The notes below the pieces were generated by a model, which searched no databases, was not told the origin of the DNA, and worked only from the letters and a program-made list of their open reading frames with translations. From Nitrospira tepida (lineage in GTDB: Bacteria > Nitrospirota > Nitrospiria > Nitrospirales > Nitrospiraceae), in NCBI RefSeq assembly GCF_947241125.1, contig NZ_OX365700.1:2884001-2948000 (forward strand): a DNA stretch of 64,000 nt, given 5' to 3'. Shown piece by piece: positions 52,254 to 61,877 of the stretch. Both the position numbers and the translations under genes were made by a program. Positions within the stretch are counted from its first letter, which is position 1. Each line of letters begins with the position of its first letter.

Positions 52254-55103
52254 ATGCCATTGATCCTGCCAGATGCCCATTCCTCCATCGCCAACGATCT
52301 TCGGCAGCGGCTGGGCAGCGACAAGGTCAAGGACGACCAGTCGTCGCGCAGGGCCTACGCCGTTGATGCCAGCATCTACCGGCTGACGCCGGATACGATC
52401 GCGCTGGCCCACAACGAGCAGGACATCTCCACGGTCGTCCGATACGCGGTCGAGCGCGGCATCCCCTTGACCCCACGGGCGGCCGGCACCAACCTCACCG
52501 GCTCGGCCATCGGAACCGGCATCATCCTGGACGTGTCGCCGATGAACCGGATCCTGGAGGTCAATCGGGAAGCAGGCTGGGCCAGGATCCAGCCAGGCAT
52601 CGTGCTGGCCGAGTTGAATAAGCAACTGGCGCCGCAACAGGTCATGTTCGGCCCGGACCCCTCCAGCGGGGAGATGTGCAAGCTCGGCGGCATGCTGGCC
52701 AATAACTCGTCCGGTCCCCACACGTTGCGTTACGGGTCCGTGAAGGACAATGTTCGAAGCCTGCGGCTCTGCCTTTCATCGGGCGAGTGGCTTGATGCCC
52801 AGCCCTTTCGGTTGACAGACCCTCTGCTTCCACCGCTGCTGGCCCGACACCCAGGCCTTGAGATCGTTAGGACGCTCGTGGACCGGCACCGTGCCCTGAT
52901 TCACAGCAAGGCTCCGCGCGTCAGCAAGAACAGCTCCGGCTACAACCTCTTTGGGTTGGTTGACGGGCTTGAAGCCGGTCTGTTTGATCTCCCCAAATTG
53001 TTCGTGGGCAGCGAGGGGACGCTGGGCGTGATGAGCGAGGCCACAATCCGGTTGGTGCCTCGGCCCACGGCCACCGTCACGGCCCTCCTTCACTTTGCCC
53101 ATCTGGAGAAAGTCGGCGAGGCCGTGCCGCAGTTGCTGACGCTTCGTCCGAGCGCCCTCGAAATCATGGACGCCCACACGTTGGACTTGATCGGCCGTTC
53201 CCGCCATGGGATTCCGAGCGAGGCCGCCGCAACCCTGCTCATCGAGCTCGATGAGGAGCCGGGGCAGCCTTCCGTTCAGGAACGCAGCGCCCGCCTCCGG
53301 AGCCTGTGCCGGAGCTTCAACCTGGCCGGCGAGATCGCGCTGGCATTCGACCGCGAGGAGCGGGACCAACTGTGGAAAGCTCGCAAAGCCCTCTACCCGA
53401 CGCTCTATCGATTCGACGCGAAAAAGAAGCCGATCAACTATGTGGACGACGTGGTGGTTCGGGCCGAGCGCATCAGCGAGCTGATCCGCTATCTGGGTGG
53501 GGTCTTTACCGGCGAGCAGGTGCCGGTGGCGATCTTCGGCCATATCGGCAACGGCAACGCCCATATCGTCCCGCTCCTCGACGTCAACGATCCCAAGGAT
53601 TTCGAGCGGATGGTCGAGACCTACCATGAGATTCACAACGCGGTCCTGACCAATTTCGACGGGTCCATCTGCGGTGAACATGGGGATGGGCGGGTGCGGG
53701 CCGGCTACGTTCGGCGCATGTTCGGCGACGACCTCTATGACCTGTTCGTCCAAGTGAAGCGGGCCCTCGATCCGTCCGGACTCTTGAATCCCGGCGTCAA
53801 GCTCAGCGAGACGCCCTTTACCGAGCACATCGACTATACCCGCCTCTCGAAGAGCTGCGCGACCTGCGCCAAATGCAATGCGGTCTGCCCGGTCTACGAT
53901 GTCTTTCAATCGGAAGACATGAGTTCCCGCGGCTGGTATGAGATCGTCACGGCTTCGGATTACAGTTACCTTGAATCGAAGCGGGTCGTGGAAGCCTGCC
54001 TCAACTGCAAGTCCTGCCGCACGGTCTGCCCGGCCGGCGTGGACGTGTCCGAATTGATCCTCCGGAAGCGGGCGGAGCAGCCGAATCAGGCCGCCGGCTG
54101 GATCTTCCGGTTGCACGCGCGCCCGAGATGGTTCGAGCCCTTGCTGAAGCTGCTGGCCTGGACGCAACCCTGGTGGGATCGGCCGGCCCTGCGTGCCTGG
54201 ATCGACCGGATGACCAGGCCGTTTCTGCGACGGATCGCCGAGACGGCCCGACTCGCCCCAGACATCGCGCTGCCGACCTTGGCTCGCCGCCACCTGAGAG
54301 ACCGGTATCAAACATTGATCCCTCGGCCCGGCCAAGCCCCGCGGCGCGTCGCCTACTTCCATGGCTGCGCGGCCAACTACTTCGACGACGGAGTGGGGGA
54401 GGCGGTGATCTCGGTCTTGAGGCATTTGAACCTGGAACCGGACCTGCCGCCGCAACGCTGTTCCGGCACACCGATTGAGACTTACGGCCATCGAGCCTTG
54501 GCTAAAGAGGGGGCTCGGTTTAATCTGCGCTCCCTGGCTCCCTATGAAACGGTGGTGACCGGCTGCGCCTCCTGCACCCTAATGCTCAAGGACTATGCCC
54601 TACTCTTCGCGGGAGAACCGGAAGAGGAGGAAGCGCTCCGGTTGGCTGGCCGAGTCAAACATATCTCCGAGGTCGCCGCCGAGGCGCCGCTCTTGTCGGC
54701 ATCAGCATCAGGTCAAGCCCCTCGCGCAGGCCGACGCAAGGTCACCTACCATTCGTCCTGTCACCTGCGGGCCGCCGGAGTCACCAAGCCGCCGAGGCAG
54801 GTCTTGACCCAGCTTCCTGGAATCGAGTACGTGGAGATGGTCGATGCCGATCGATGCGCGGGAGGGGCGGGGACGTATCTGGTCAAGGACTATGAGACCT
54901 CGCAACGCATCGTCGAACGTAAGCGGCGCGCCGTAGAACAGAGCGGCGCGGAGGTGGTCGCGACCAGTTGCCCGGCCTGCATGATCCAATTGCGGACGGG
55001 ACTAAAGGGGCGGGCTGATGTGCAGCACGTGGCTCAACTGGTGGCGGACACGCTGGGAGAGAGGCTTCAGCCTCATGGAGACGGAGGAGACGGGTCCGCG
55101 TGA
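52254..55103 (+). CDS. FAD-linked oxidase fused to Fe-S/CCG domains (GlcD-GlcF or D-lactate dehydrogenase type)
   Basis: A 949-aa fused oxidase of D-2-hydroxyacids such as glycolate or D-lactate. Residues about 1-510 are GlcD-like: PP-loop type FAD site with TPRAAGTNLTGSAIG and GKLGG-like CKLGGMLANNSSG, and HIGNGNAHIVP. Then come two 4Fe-4S motifs (CATCAKCNAVCP, CLNCKSCRTVCP) and two CCG-type regions. In both CCG motifs the second Cys is replaced: QRCSGTP and DRCAGGAG. The last part has ATSCPACMIQL. Electrons probably go to the cytochrome gene that overlaps its stop. Confidence 0.88.
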   Translation: MPLILPDAHSSIANDLRQRLGSDKVKDDQSSRRAYAVDASIYRLTPDTIALAHNEQDISTVVRYAVERGIPLTPRAAGTNLTGSAIGTGIILDVSPMNRILEVNREAGWARIQPGIVLAELNKQLAPQQVMFGPDPSSGEMCKLGGMLANNSSGPHTLRYGSVKDNVRSLRLCLSSGEWLDAQPFRLTDPLLPPLLARHPGLEIVRTLVDRHRALIHSKAPRVSKNSSGYNLFGLVDGLEAGLFDLPKLFVGSEGTLGVMSEATIRLVPRPTATVTALLHFAHLEKVGEAVPQLLTLRPSALEIMDAHTLDLIGRSRHGIPSEAAATLLIELDEEPGQPSVQERSARLRSLCRSFNLAGEIALAFDREERDQLWKARKALYPTLYRFDAKKKPINYVDDVVVRAERISELIRYLGGVFTGEQVPVAIFGHIGNGNAHIVPLLDVNDPKDFERMVETYHEIHNAVLTNFDGSICGEHGDGRVRAGYVRRMFGDDLYDLFVQVKRALDPSGLLNPGVKLSETPFTEHIDYTRLSKSCATCAKCNAVCPVYDVFQSEDMSSRGWYEIVTASDYSYLESKRVVEACLNCKSCRTVCPAGVDVSELILRKRAEQPNQAAGWIFRLHARPRWFEPLLKLLAWTQPWWDRPALRAWIDRMTRPFLRRIAETARLAPDIALPTLARRHLRDRYQTLIPRPGQAPRRVAYFHGCAANYFDDGVGEAVISVLRHLNLEPDLPPQRCSGTPIETYGHRALAKEGARFNLRSLAPYETVVTGCASCTLMLKDYALLFAGEPEEEEALRLAGRVKHISEVAAEAPLLSASASGQAPRAGRRKVTYHSSCHLRAAGVTKPPRQVLTQLPGIEYVEMVDADRCAGGAGTYLVKDYETSQRIVERKRRAVEQSGAEVVATSCPACMIQLRTGLKGRADVQHVAQLVADTLGERLQPHGDGGDGSA

Positions 55104-55357
55104 GGCTGAGAAAATTCGACCTGCTGTTCGTCCTGGGGGCCTTGACCGTGGTGATCGGAGTGTCGCTGCTGCCCTCCCCGCGGGATCGCAATCCTATGGT
55201 TCCGGCGACAGCGAACCACCGCAACCTGAAATCGGAAGCCGATTGTCTCTCCTGCCACGCCTCCGGCGGCAGCCGTCCGCTGCCGGTACGGCACCCGAAA
55301 CGGCCGGATTGTTTTCACTGTCACCGAGCCGCCGACGGCGAGGGCTCGGCTGGTTGA
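55100..55357 (+). CDS. Membrane-anchored dihaem c-type cytochrome, small
   Basis: An 85-aa protein with an N-terminal anchor (LLFVLGALTVVIGVSLLPSP) and two CXXCH motifs (CLSCH, CFHCH), so it is periplasmic on the membrane. GTG 55100 overlaps the oxidase stop (GTGA). It is likely the electron acceptor of the fused oxidase, feeding the respiratory chain. No longer relative is recognised. Confidence 0.8.
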   Translation: MRLRKFDLLFVLGALTVVIGVSLLPSPRDRNPMVPATANHRNLKSEADCLSCHASGGSRPLPVRHPKRPDCFHCHRAADGEGSAG

Positions 55358-55376
55358 GAAGGAGAGGACAGCCTCG

Positions 55377-55655
55377 ATGATCAGGATCTCCATTATCGGA
55401 CCGGCCCTGCATCAGTTGGTCCAAGAACCGGAAATGGAGCTGGAACTGACCGCTCCGATGACCGTGAAGAGTTTAATGGAAGCCTATCCCGCGCAGCTTG
55501 GCCCCCTCTCGCCCTTGCTGGAAAACGCCGGGCTCTTGATCACGGTCAACCGAAAGATCGGAACGGCCGACACGATCGTCAAAGACGGCGATGCGGTGAA
55601 GTTCACCCATCAAGCGGTCTTCAGTTATGACGGAGCCCGCTGGCATAACCCCTGA
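55377..55655 (+). CDS. MoaD/ThiS-like ubiquitin-fold protein without C-terminal GG
   Basis: A 92-aa small protein with a beta-grasp pattern (ELTAPMTVKSLMEAYPAQL; LLITVNRKIGTADTIVKDGD; AVKFTHQAVF). True MoaD and ThiS end in Gly-Gly for thiocarboxylate formation; here the chain continues to ARWHNP with no GG. It is therefore probably a structural or binding protein rather than a sulfur carrier. It is 19 bases after the cytochrome gene. Confidence 0.65.
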   Translation: MIRISIIGPALHQLVQEPEMELELTAPMTVKSLMEAYPAQLGPLSPLLENAGLLITVNRKIGTADTIVKDGDAVKFTHQAVFSYDGARWHNP

Positions 55656-56039
55656 CCTTCGCGCCCGCTGACCGGCCGGCCTCAGCAGCGTCCACCCCTG
55701 CTCAACCCTACTCACTGGTAGATTCAACTCCATCCGCCGCGCTCCATTACTTAGGAGCATTTATACCTACCGATCGTGGCTGACATCCCGTATCGTTCTG
55801 GATACAGTCTCCGTGACATTTGGATACGCCCTCCTTTCCATACCAGCGTCCCAAGAAGAGACATGGGACCCTAACTTCCATAATCTCGGCCACTTATCTC
55901 ACGACAGCCCGATGTCCTATTTCTGGCCTCCGGCTTGCTAGAACGCCTTGCAACAAGACCACCGGCTATCGCCGACGGCCTTGCGCACAAGGGCACGAAC
56001 CCAGGCCCGCGCAGTGGTGACTGAAGAGAAGGAGCCCCT
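55656..56039. other. 384-base gap, no gene found
   Basis: Only short open frames. Base composition becomes more AT-rich near 55735-55880. No clear terminator or promoter was seen. Confidence 0.4.
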
Positions 56040-56876
56040 ATGGCGCTCTACGCATTTGACGGCACGTGGAACGACGGAGAGGAAGAGGCTGGTCAAGAGA
56101 GCAACGTAATCCGATTTCAAGAAGCCTATCGTGGGCCGGTCTGTAGGATGGAAGGGGTGGGTACCCGCGAAGCCTTTGTCGGGAAACTCCTGGGCGGGAT
56201 GGCCCGGGTCGGGGGGCGGCTCCGGCTCCATGAGATGCTCAGGAAACTCGACCGCAACGTGGCCTGCGGCGACCATACCATCGACATCGTCGGCTTCAGC
56301 CGAGGGGCGGCCCTGGCCCTGCATTTCGCCAACCAGATCAACGAGGAGCGGTTTGCGGCGGAGGTACGGTTTCTCGGCCTCTGGGACTTGGTGGCCTCCT
56401 TCGGGCCGCCGGAACAGGACCTCCCCATCGCCTGGCAATTGACGCTCCCGGACAATGTGCGGCGCTGTTGCCATGCCATGGCCTTGGACGAACGGCGAGA
56501 GCGGTTTTCCATGACCCGCGTCCGGCCATCGAGGGAAGGCCAATCTGACGCAGGCCGGCTGCAGGAAGTCTGGTTCCGCGGCGTACACGGCGATGTGGGG
56601 GGCGGTCGGTCCCCGGGGTTATCGAGCATCGCGCTCTGTTGGATGCTGCGGCGGGCCAAGGAGCAGGGTGTCCTGCTCGATGAGGGCAGGCTTCGGCAAT
56701 ATGAAGAATGGTGCGATCCGGAGGCGCCGATCTCGCAACCTGGCGATTCGACCAAGGACCTGGCGCGGTTCATCCATATCCGCGACAGCGTGCATAGCTC
56801 AGTAAAGCCACGAGGATGGCAGGGAGGCCGATGCCATGTCGATCCTCCGAGCGGCGTCATGATCGCAAAGGATTAA
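56040..56876 (+). CDS. DUF2235 alpha/beta hydrolase (Tle1-like phospholipase family)
   Basis: A 278-aa protein. FDGTWND at the N-terminus and the nucleophile elbow VGFSRGAALALHFA (GxSxG) are typical of DUF2235, which includes Tle1-type phospholipases. HGDVGGG and a late His near SVHSSVKP may complete the triad. There is no signal peptide, and no T6SS, VgrG or immunity gene is adjacent. It may be a cellular esterase. ATG 56040 is preceded by AAGGAG. Confidence 0.82.
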   Translation: MALYAFDGTWNDGEEEAGQESNVIRFQEAYRGPVCRMEGVGTREAFVGKLLGGMARVGGRLRLHEMLRKLDRNVACGDHTIDIVGFSRGAALALHFANQINEERFAAEVRFLGLWDLVASFGPPEQDLPIAWQLTLPDNVRRCCHAMALDERRERFSMTRVRPSREGQSDAGRLQEVWFRGVHGDVGGGRSPGLSSIALCWMLRRAKEQGVLLDEGRLRQYEEWCDPEAPISQPGDSTKDLARFIHIRDSVHSSVKPRGWQGGRCHVDPPSGVMIAKD

Positions 56877-56975
56877 CGCCCGCCTCCTGAAGGCGGCATC
56901 CAAGAACCTATTAAAAAAGCCTGGGGTGTGAGGAAACCAACGGATGAAGGATGTAGGAGGAATAGCAAAAGGCAA

Positions 56976-57947
56976 TCATGCAGGGGCGGCAACCATGCCG
57001 CTGACCCGGCCCATGGCCCGGTACTTCTGCTCCCGTTGCTGGATCAACGCCGCCGGCGACAGGTCCTGCAATTCCTGAAGAGTCTGGGCCAATGCCTTGC
57101 CCAGCCTGGTGCCCATGAGAGAAGGGTCCCGGTGGGCCCCGCCGATCGGTTCGGGCACGATGTCGTCCACGATGCCGAATTCCCGGAGGTCTTTGGCTGT
57201 CATCCGGAGGGCAACGGCCGCATCCGGCACCTTGGCCGGATCATCCCACAGGATTGCGGCGCAGCCTTCCGGAGAAATCACCGAGTAGACCGTGTGTTCC
57301 AGCATGAGGATACGGTCGGCCACCCCGAGCGCCAGCGCCCCCCCGCTTCCGCCTTCTCCGATGATCACCGAGACGATCGGCACCTTCAATTGGGACATCA
57401 CGAGGAGGTTTCGGGCGATCGCTTCGGCCTGGCCCCGTTCCTCGGCGCCGATTCCTGGATAGGCGCCGGGCGTGTCAATGAAGGTCAGGATGGGCCGGCC
57501 GAACTTTTCCGCCAGCCGCATCAGCCGGAGCGCCTTCCGGTACCCTTCCGGGTTGGGCATGCCGAAGTTCCGTTGCATCCGCTCTTTGAGGGTCTTTCCC
57601 TTTTGGTGGCCGATGACCAGCACCGACCGGCCCTCGAACCGGGCGAACCCGCCGATAATGGCCCGATCGTCCCCATAGAGCCGGTCCCCGTGCAGCTCGA
57701 CAAAGTCCTGGCAGAACTGGGTGATGTAGTCGAGGGTGGAAGGTCGTTGGGGGTGTCGGGCGACCTGGGTCCGCTGCCAGGGGGTCAGGTGCTGATAGAG
57801 CTCATGCTCGGTCTGGGCCAACTTGGCTCGAAGCTTCCGGATCTCCTCCTGGGCAGAGGACTTGGGAGTGGCGCCAGCGGCGGTCAGCTTTTCGATACGT
57901 TCTTCGATGCCGCGGAGGGGCTTTTCAAACTCCAAGTAATCGCGCAT
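56976..57947 (-). CDS. accA: Acetyl-CoA carboxylase carboxyltransferase subunit alpha
   Basis: A 323-aa subunit that with AccD transfers CO2 from biotin to acetyl-CoA for fatty acid synthesis. YLEFEKPLRGIEERIEKL at the start, IGHQKGKTLKERMQRNFGMP, FIDTPGAYPGIGAEERGQ and IGEGGSGGALALGVADRILM are family signatures. It is 55 bases after dnaE on the same strand, the same order as in E. coli. Confidence 0.96.
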   Translation of the reverse strand: MRDYLEFEKPLRGIEERIEKLTAAGATPKSSAQEEIRKLRAKLAQTEHELYQHLTPWQRTQVARHPQRPSTLDYITQFCQDFVELHGDRLYGDDRAIIGGFARFEGRSVLVIGHQKGKTLKERMQRNFGMPNPEGYRKALRLMRLAEKFGRPILTFIDTPGAYPGIGAEERGQAEAIARNLLVMSQLKVPIVSVIIGEGGSGGALALGVADRILMLEHTVYSVISPEGCAAILWDDPAKVPDAAVALRMTAKDLREFGIVDDIVPEPIGGAHRDPSLMGTRLGKALAQTLQELQDLSPAALIQQREQKYRAMGRVSGMVAAPA

Positions 57948-58002
57948 AGGGAGACCTCAAGGTAGGAGGTATGGTGGTCTTCAGGTGGCGAGCGTCAGCG
58001 CG

Positions 58003-61000
58003 TCATGTTACCAAACCGACCACCCCTTTGCCTAGTACTTCTTCAACATCCGCCACGAAGTACTCGCTGGGGGTGACCTTGATTGTGGGGAGGGGGGCCG
58101 TGTCGGCTTCATAATCCGACCCGACCCTGAAGGTCAAATATACCATAGTGGAGCCGGGATGCCGCTGAAACACCTCCTGGAGGCGGCTGAGCTGGAGGCC
58201 CGCCTCTGGCGTATCCATGACCTTGATATTCACCTTGCTGATGGCCTTGGCCTGGAGCTCGGCCAACAGCTCGACCTTGACCCCTCGAATCTTGGTCCCC
58301 TTTTCACCCCGGTCCACGGTGCCGGTGATCCGGACCACCCGTTCCGGCACCAGCAGTTCGGAGGCGGTCTTATAGAGGTCCGGGAAGACGATGATCTCCG
58401 CCGTCCCCTGGAGGTCCTCCACCGTCACATAGGCCATCTTATCGCCCTTCTTGGTCACGAGATTCTTGACCGTCGCAATGATCCCGGCCAGCCGGACTTC
58501 CTTGCCATCCCCGATCTCCACGAGGGTCTGGGTTGTCGCGGTGGCGAAGCTTCGGACCGCGGCTTCGTATCGAGCCAAGGGATGCCCGGTGATATAGAAC
58601 CCGGTCAACTCCCGTTCGAACTTCAACCGCTGCGCCTGGTCCCATTCCGGGACGGTCGGGAGCGGGGGATCGCTGACTGCGGAGGGTTCGTCCTCGGCCC
58701 CCATGTCGCCGAAGATGCTGGTCTGCCCGCTCGCCCGTTCCCGTTGCGCCGCCGCCCCCTCCTCCATCGCCTGGTCCAGCACGGCCATGAGCTGCGCCCG
58801 CTTGGCCCCCATCGAATCGAAGGCGCCGGCCTTGATCAGCCCTTCCATCATGCGTTTATTGACCTTGTGCAGGTCCACGCGCCGGCAAAAATCAAAGAAG
58901 GACCGGAACCGTCCGGCGTCCTTCCGGATCTCAATGACCGATTCGACGGCCCCTTCCCCCACGTTCTTGATCGCCGCCAACCCGCAGCGGATGCTGCCGT
59001 CCACCACCGCAAAGCTCTTCTGGCTCTCGTTCACGTCCGGCGGCAGGATCTTGATGCCGAGGTCCCGACATTCCGTGAAATAGCCGACCAGTTTGTCCGA
59101 GTTCCCCATTTCGCTCGTGAGCAGCGCCGCCATGAATTCGGTCGGGTAGTGGGTCTTGAGGTAGGCGGTCTGGTAACAGACCACCGCGTAGGCCGCCGCG
59201 TGCGACTTGTTAAATCCATACCCGGCGAATTTCTGGATCAGGTCATAGAGTTTCTCGGCCTTCTTCTCCGAAACCTTTTTGCCCTTGGCGCCTTCCAGGA
59301 ACTTGGCCTTGAGCTTCTCCATCTCCTCCGGCTTCTTCTTCCCCATCGCCCGCCGGAGAATGTCGGCCTGTCCCAGCGAGAACCCGGCCACCTTGTTGGC
59401 GATGGCCATGACCTGTTCCTGATAGACGATGATCCCGTAGGTGTCCTTCAGGATCGGCTCCAGTTCGGGCATCTCGTAGGAGATCGCGATCTTGCCCTGC
59501 TTGCGCTTGATGAAGTCCGGGATCAGGTCCATCGGCCCCGGCCGGTAGAGCGCGATGATGGCGATGATGTCCTCGAACCGGTCCGGCCGGAGCCCGGTCA
59601 GCAGATCGCGCATGCCCGAGCTTTCCAACTGGAACAGGCCGGTCGTTTTGCCGGAGGAAAGCAGCGCAAAGGTCTTGGCGTCGTCGAACGGAATCCGCTC
59701 GACGGAAAACGAGAGGTCGGGATGCGTGTCGTTGACGAGCCGTTCGGCGTGGCGGATCATCGTGAGCGTCTTCAGACCGAGAAAGTCGAACTTCACCAGC
59801 CCGATCTTTTCGACGTCGCCCATCGAATATTGGGTCACGACTTCGTCGTTGGCCCCCTTGTAGAGCGGCACATGATCCGTCAGCGGTTCCTCAGATATCA
59901 CGACGCCCGCCGCGTGGGTCGAGGCATGACGCGCCAATCCTTCCAGCGATTGCGCGATCGACATCAACTCCTTGAATTTGGGCTCGGTCTCGACCAGCTC
60001 CTTGAGCTTGGGTTCCTGGTCCAGCGCCTGCTGCAACGTGATATTGAGTTGGTTCGGGACTAATTTGGCGACCTTGTCCACCTCCGCGTAGGGGATCTCC
60101 ATCACGCGCCCCACGTCGCGGATGGCGGCCTTGGCGCCGAGCGTGCCGAACGTGATGATCTGCGCCACATGGTCAGAGCCGTATTTGTCCACCACGTAGT
60201 TGATGACTTCGCCACGGCGGTCCATGCAGAAATCCATGTCGATGTCGGGCAGGGAGACGCGCTCAGGATTCAGGAACCGCTCGAACAGGAGGCTGTAGAC
60301 CAGCGGATCCAAATCGGTAATCCGCAAGGCATAGGCGACCAGACTTCCCGCCGCGGAGCCGCGGCCAGGCCCGACAGGGATGCCGCGCGAACGGGCAAAC
60401 TTGATGATGTCCCAGACGATCAGAAAATAGCCGGCGAACCCCATCGTGCAGATGATGGCCAATTCCTCGCGCAGGCGGACCTCATAGTGCAGGGCCGGCA
60501 AACTGCTGGGCCGTTCTTTCAATCGCGCCGCCAGGCCCTCGATCGCCAGGTGCTCGAGATAGGTCTCACGGGTATAACCGTCCGGCACCTTGTATTGGGG
60601 CAGGTAGGTTTTGTTCAACGTCAATTGAAGATCGCACTGCTCAGCAATCCGCACCGTGTTGGTCACCGCGTCCGGCAACTCGGCAAACTCTCGGACGACT
60701 TCGTCCGTGGACTTCACATACAGTTGATCCGTATCGAACTTCATGCGGTTTGGATCGTTGATCGTCTTGCCGGTTTGCAGGCAGAGCATCAAATCGTGAG
60801 GACGGGAGTCTTCCTTTTTGAGGTAGTGGCAGTCGTTGGTGCCGGCGAGCGGAATGTCGAGTTTCTTATGAATGTCCAGCAAGCCAAGGTTCGCGATGCG
60901 TTGGTGCTCCAACCCGTTCGCCTGTACTTCGAGGTAGTAATGGTCCTTCCCGAAGATCTCCCGGTATTCGCCGGCCACGCGGGTGGCTCCCTCCAGGTCC

Positions 61001-61455
61001 TTCTGCCCGATCAGATAGGCCACCTCTCCGCTCAAGCAGCCGGAGAGCGCGATCAATCCCTCGTGATGTTGCTGCAATAATTCCTTGTCCATCCGTGGCT
61101 TATAATAGAATCCTTCAAGATACGCTTTACTGACCAACTTGATCAGATTCTGATAGCCGGTGAGGTTCCGCGCGAGCAGGATCAGGTGGTAGTAGTCGTT
61201 GTGGGCAAGCCCACTGTCCTTGGCAAAGCGGCTTCCCGGCGCCATGTAGGCCTCGCAGCCGATAATGGCCTTCACCCCGGCCTCCTTGGCCTTGCGGTAG
61301 AACTCGACCGCCCCGAACATGTTGCCATGGTCGGTCATGGCCACCGCCGGTTGGCCGAAGCCTTTGATCTGCTTCATGAGCGGATCAATTTGGTTGGCGC
61401 CGTCGAGGAGGCTGTACTGGGTATGGAGGTGCAGGTGGACGAATTGCGGTGGCAT
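58003..61455 (-). CDS. dnaE: DNA polymerase III alpha subunit
   Basis: An 1150-aa replicative polymerase. The PHP domain opens with FVHLHLHTQYSLLDG. The catalytic palm has GPGRGSAAGSLVAYALRITD and the aspartates in PDIDMDFCMDRRGEV. A thumb and fingers region, helix-hairpin-helix and OB-fold end follow (VRLAGIIATVKNLVTKKGDK). ATG 61455 fits the family start; the frame opens to 61602 but those residues have no family match. A long opposite-strand frame at 58159-60063 is a shadow. Confidence 0.96.
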   Translation of the reverse strand: MPPQFVHLHLHTQYSLLDGANQIDPLMKQIKGFGQPAVAMTDHGNMFGAVEFYRKAKEAGVKAIIGCEAYMAPGSRFAKDSGLAHNDYYHLILLARNLTGYQNLIKLVSKAYLEGFYYKPRMDKELLQQHHEGLIALSGCLSGEVAYLIGQKDLEGATRVAGEYREIFGKDHYYLEVQANGLEHQRIANLGLLDIHKKLDIPLAGTNDCHYLKKEDSRPHDLMLCLQTGKTINDPNRMKFDTDQLYVKSTDEVVREFAELPDAVTNTVRIAEQCDLQLTLNKTYLPQYKVPDGYTRETYLEHLAIEGLAARLKERPSSLPALHYEVRLREELAIICTMGFAGYFLIVWDIIKFARSRGIPVGPGRGSAAGSLVAYALRITDLDPLVYSLLFERFLNPERVSLPDIDMDFCMDRRGEVINYVVDKYGSDHVAQIITFGTLGAKAAIRDVGRVMEIPYAEVDKVAKLVPNQLNITLQQALDQEPKLKELVETEPKFKELMSIAQSLEGLARHASTHAAGVVISEEPLTDHVPLYKGANDEVVTQYSMGDVEKIGLVKFDFLGLKTLTMIRHAERLVNDTHPDLSFSVERIPFDDAKTFALLSSGKTTGLFQLESSGMRDLLTGLRPDRFEDIIAIIALYRPGPMDLIPDFIKRKQGKIAISYEMPELEPILKDTYGIIVYQEQVMAIANKVAGFSLGQADILRRAMGKKKPEEMEKLKAKFLEGAKGKKVSEKKAEKLYDLIQKFAGYGFNKSHAAAYAVVCYQTAYLKTHYPTEFMAALLTSEMGNSDKLVGYFTECRDLGIKILPPDVNESQKSFAVVDGSIRCGLAAIKNVGEGAVESVIEIRKDAGRFRSFFDFCRRVDLHKVNKRMMEGLIKAGAFDSMGAKRAQLMAVLDQAMEEGAAAQRERASGQTSIFGDMGAEDEPSAVSDPPLPTVPEWDQAQRLKFERELTGFYITGHPLARYEAAVRSFATATTQTLVEIGDGKEVRLAGIIATVKNLVTKKGDKMAYVTVEDLQGTAEIIVFPDLYKTASELLVPERVVRITGTVDRGEKGTKIRGVKVELLAELQAKAISKVNIKVMDTPEAGLQLSRLQEVFQRHPGSTMVYLTFRVGSDYEADTAPLPTIKVTPSEYFVADVEEVLGKGVVGLVT

Positions 61456-61694
61456 GGTGAAAACGTGAAACGGATTGTAGGAGGGGAGGGAGGGGAAGTC
61501 AAACGGAGCAGAGGAGGCGAGGCATGCCCGTGTCAGTCTTGTGCTCCCGGAGGCCGCATGCTCGGAAACATGCTCCCTCGACGGCCGCAATGAGACCGAC
61601 ACGGGCAGGCCTCGCTAGATCAATTGGTCTCAAATCCGAAGGGGAGAGAACAAACAGCGGAGGGAGCATCATAAAGTCCGCACGATCGGAATGT

Positions 61695-61734
61695 GCCGGG
61701 GCACCTGTTGCTTATCAATTGCAACGGGTCGTGA
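61695..61734. repeat. Hairpin repeat, copy 1
   Basis: ACCTGTTGC (61703-61711) pairs with GCAACGGGT (61721-61729), nine pairs with one G-T. It is flanked by GCCGGGG on the left and CGTGA on the right, which also flank copy 2. Confidence 0.6.
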
Positions 61735-61792
61735 TGCGCGCGATTCGAGACCCACCCCACCGCCTCCTCTCCGGACGGGGAGCGGGACGACG

Positions 61793-61824
61793 AGCAAGCT
61801 CGGAAGGAGCATTGGTATCGGCGC
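61793..61824. repeat. 32-base direct repeat, copy 1
   Basis: Starts AGCAAGCTCGGAAGGAGCAT. It matches 61878-61909 with three mismatches; the two starts are 85 bases apart. Confidence 0.65.
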
Positions 61825-61877
61825 GTCGTGGGAGACGAACTCTGCCATCTTCACCAGTGCGGAGGGAAGAAGTAATC

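Noticed and set aside
52776-54491. A 571-codon open frame antisense to the fused oxidase
   Set aside because: The forward frame carries FAD and Fe-S motifs; the antisense translation shows no motif or hydrophobic pattern.
55735-55880. A possible small RNA or promoter in the AT-richer part of the gap
   Set aside because: No -35/-10 pair at proper spacing and no terminator hairpin could be supported.
56040-56876. A type VI secretion effector island
   Set aside because: Only the DUF2235 hydrolase is present; no vgrG, hcp, paar or immunity gene was seen within the neighbouring genes.
56880-56896. Hairpin CCGCCT/AGGCGG after the DUF2235 gene as a terminator
   Set aside because: The stem is only six pairs and no T-run follows directly.
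58159-60063. A 634-codon open frame antisense to dnaE
   Set aside because: dnaE is certain from its catalytic motifs; the opposite frame is His/Arg/Asp-rich shadow sequence.
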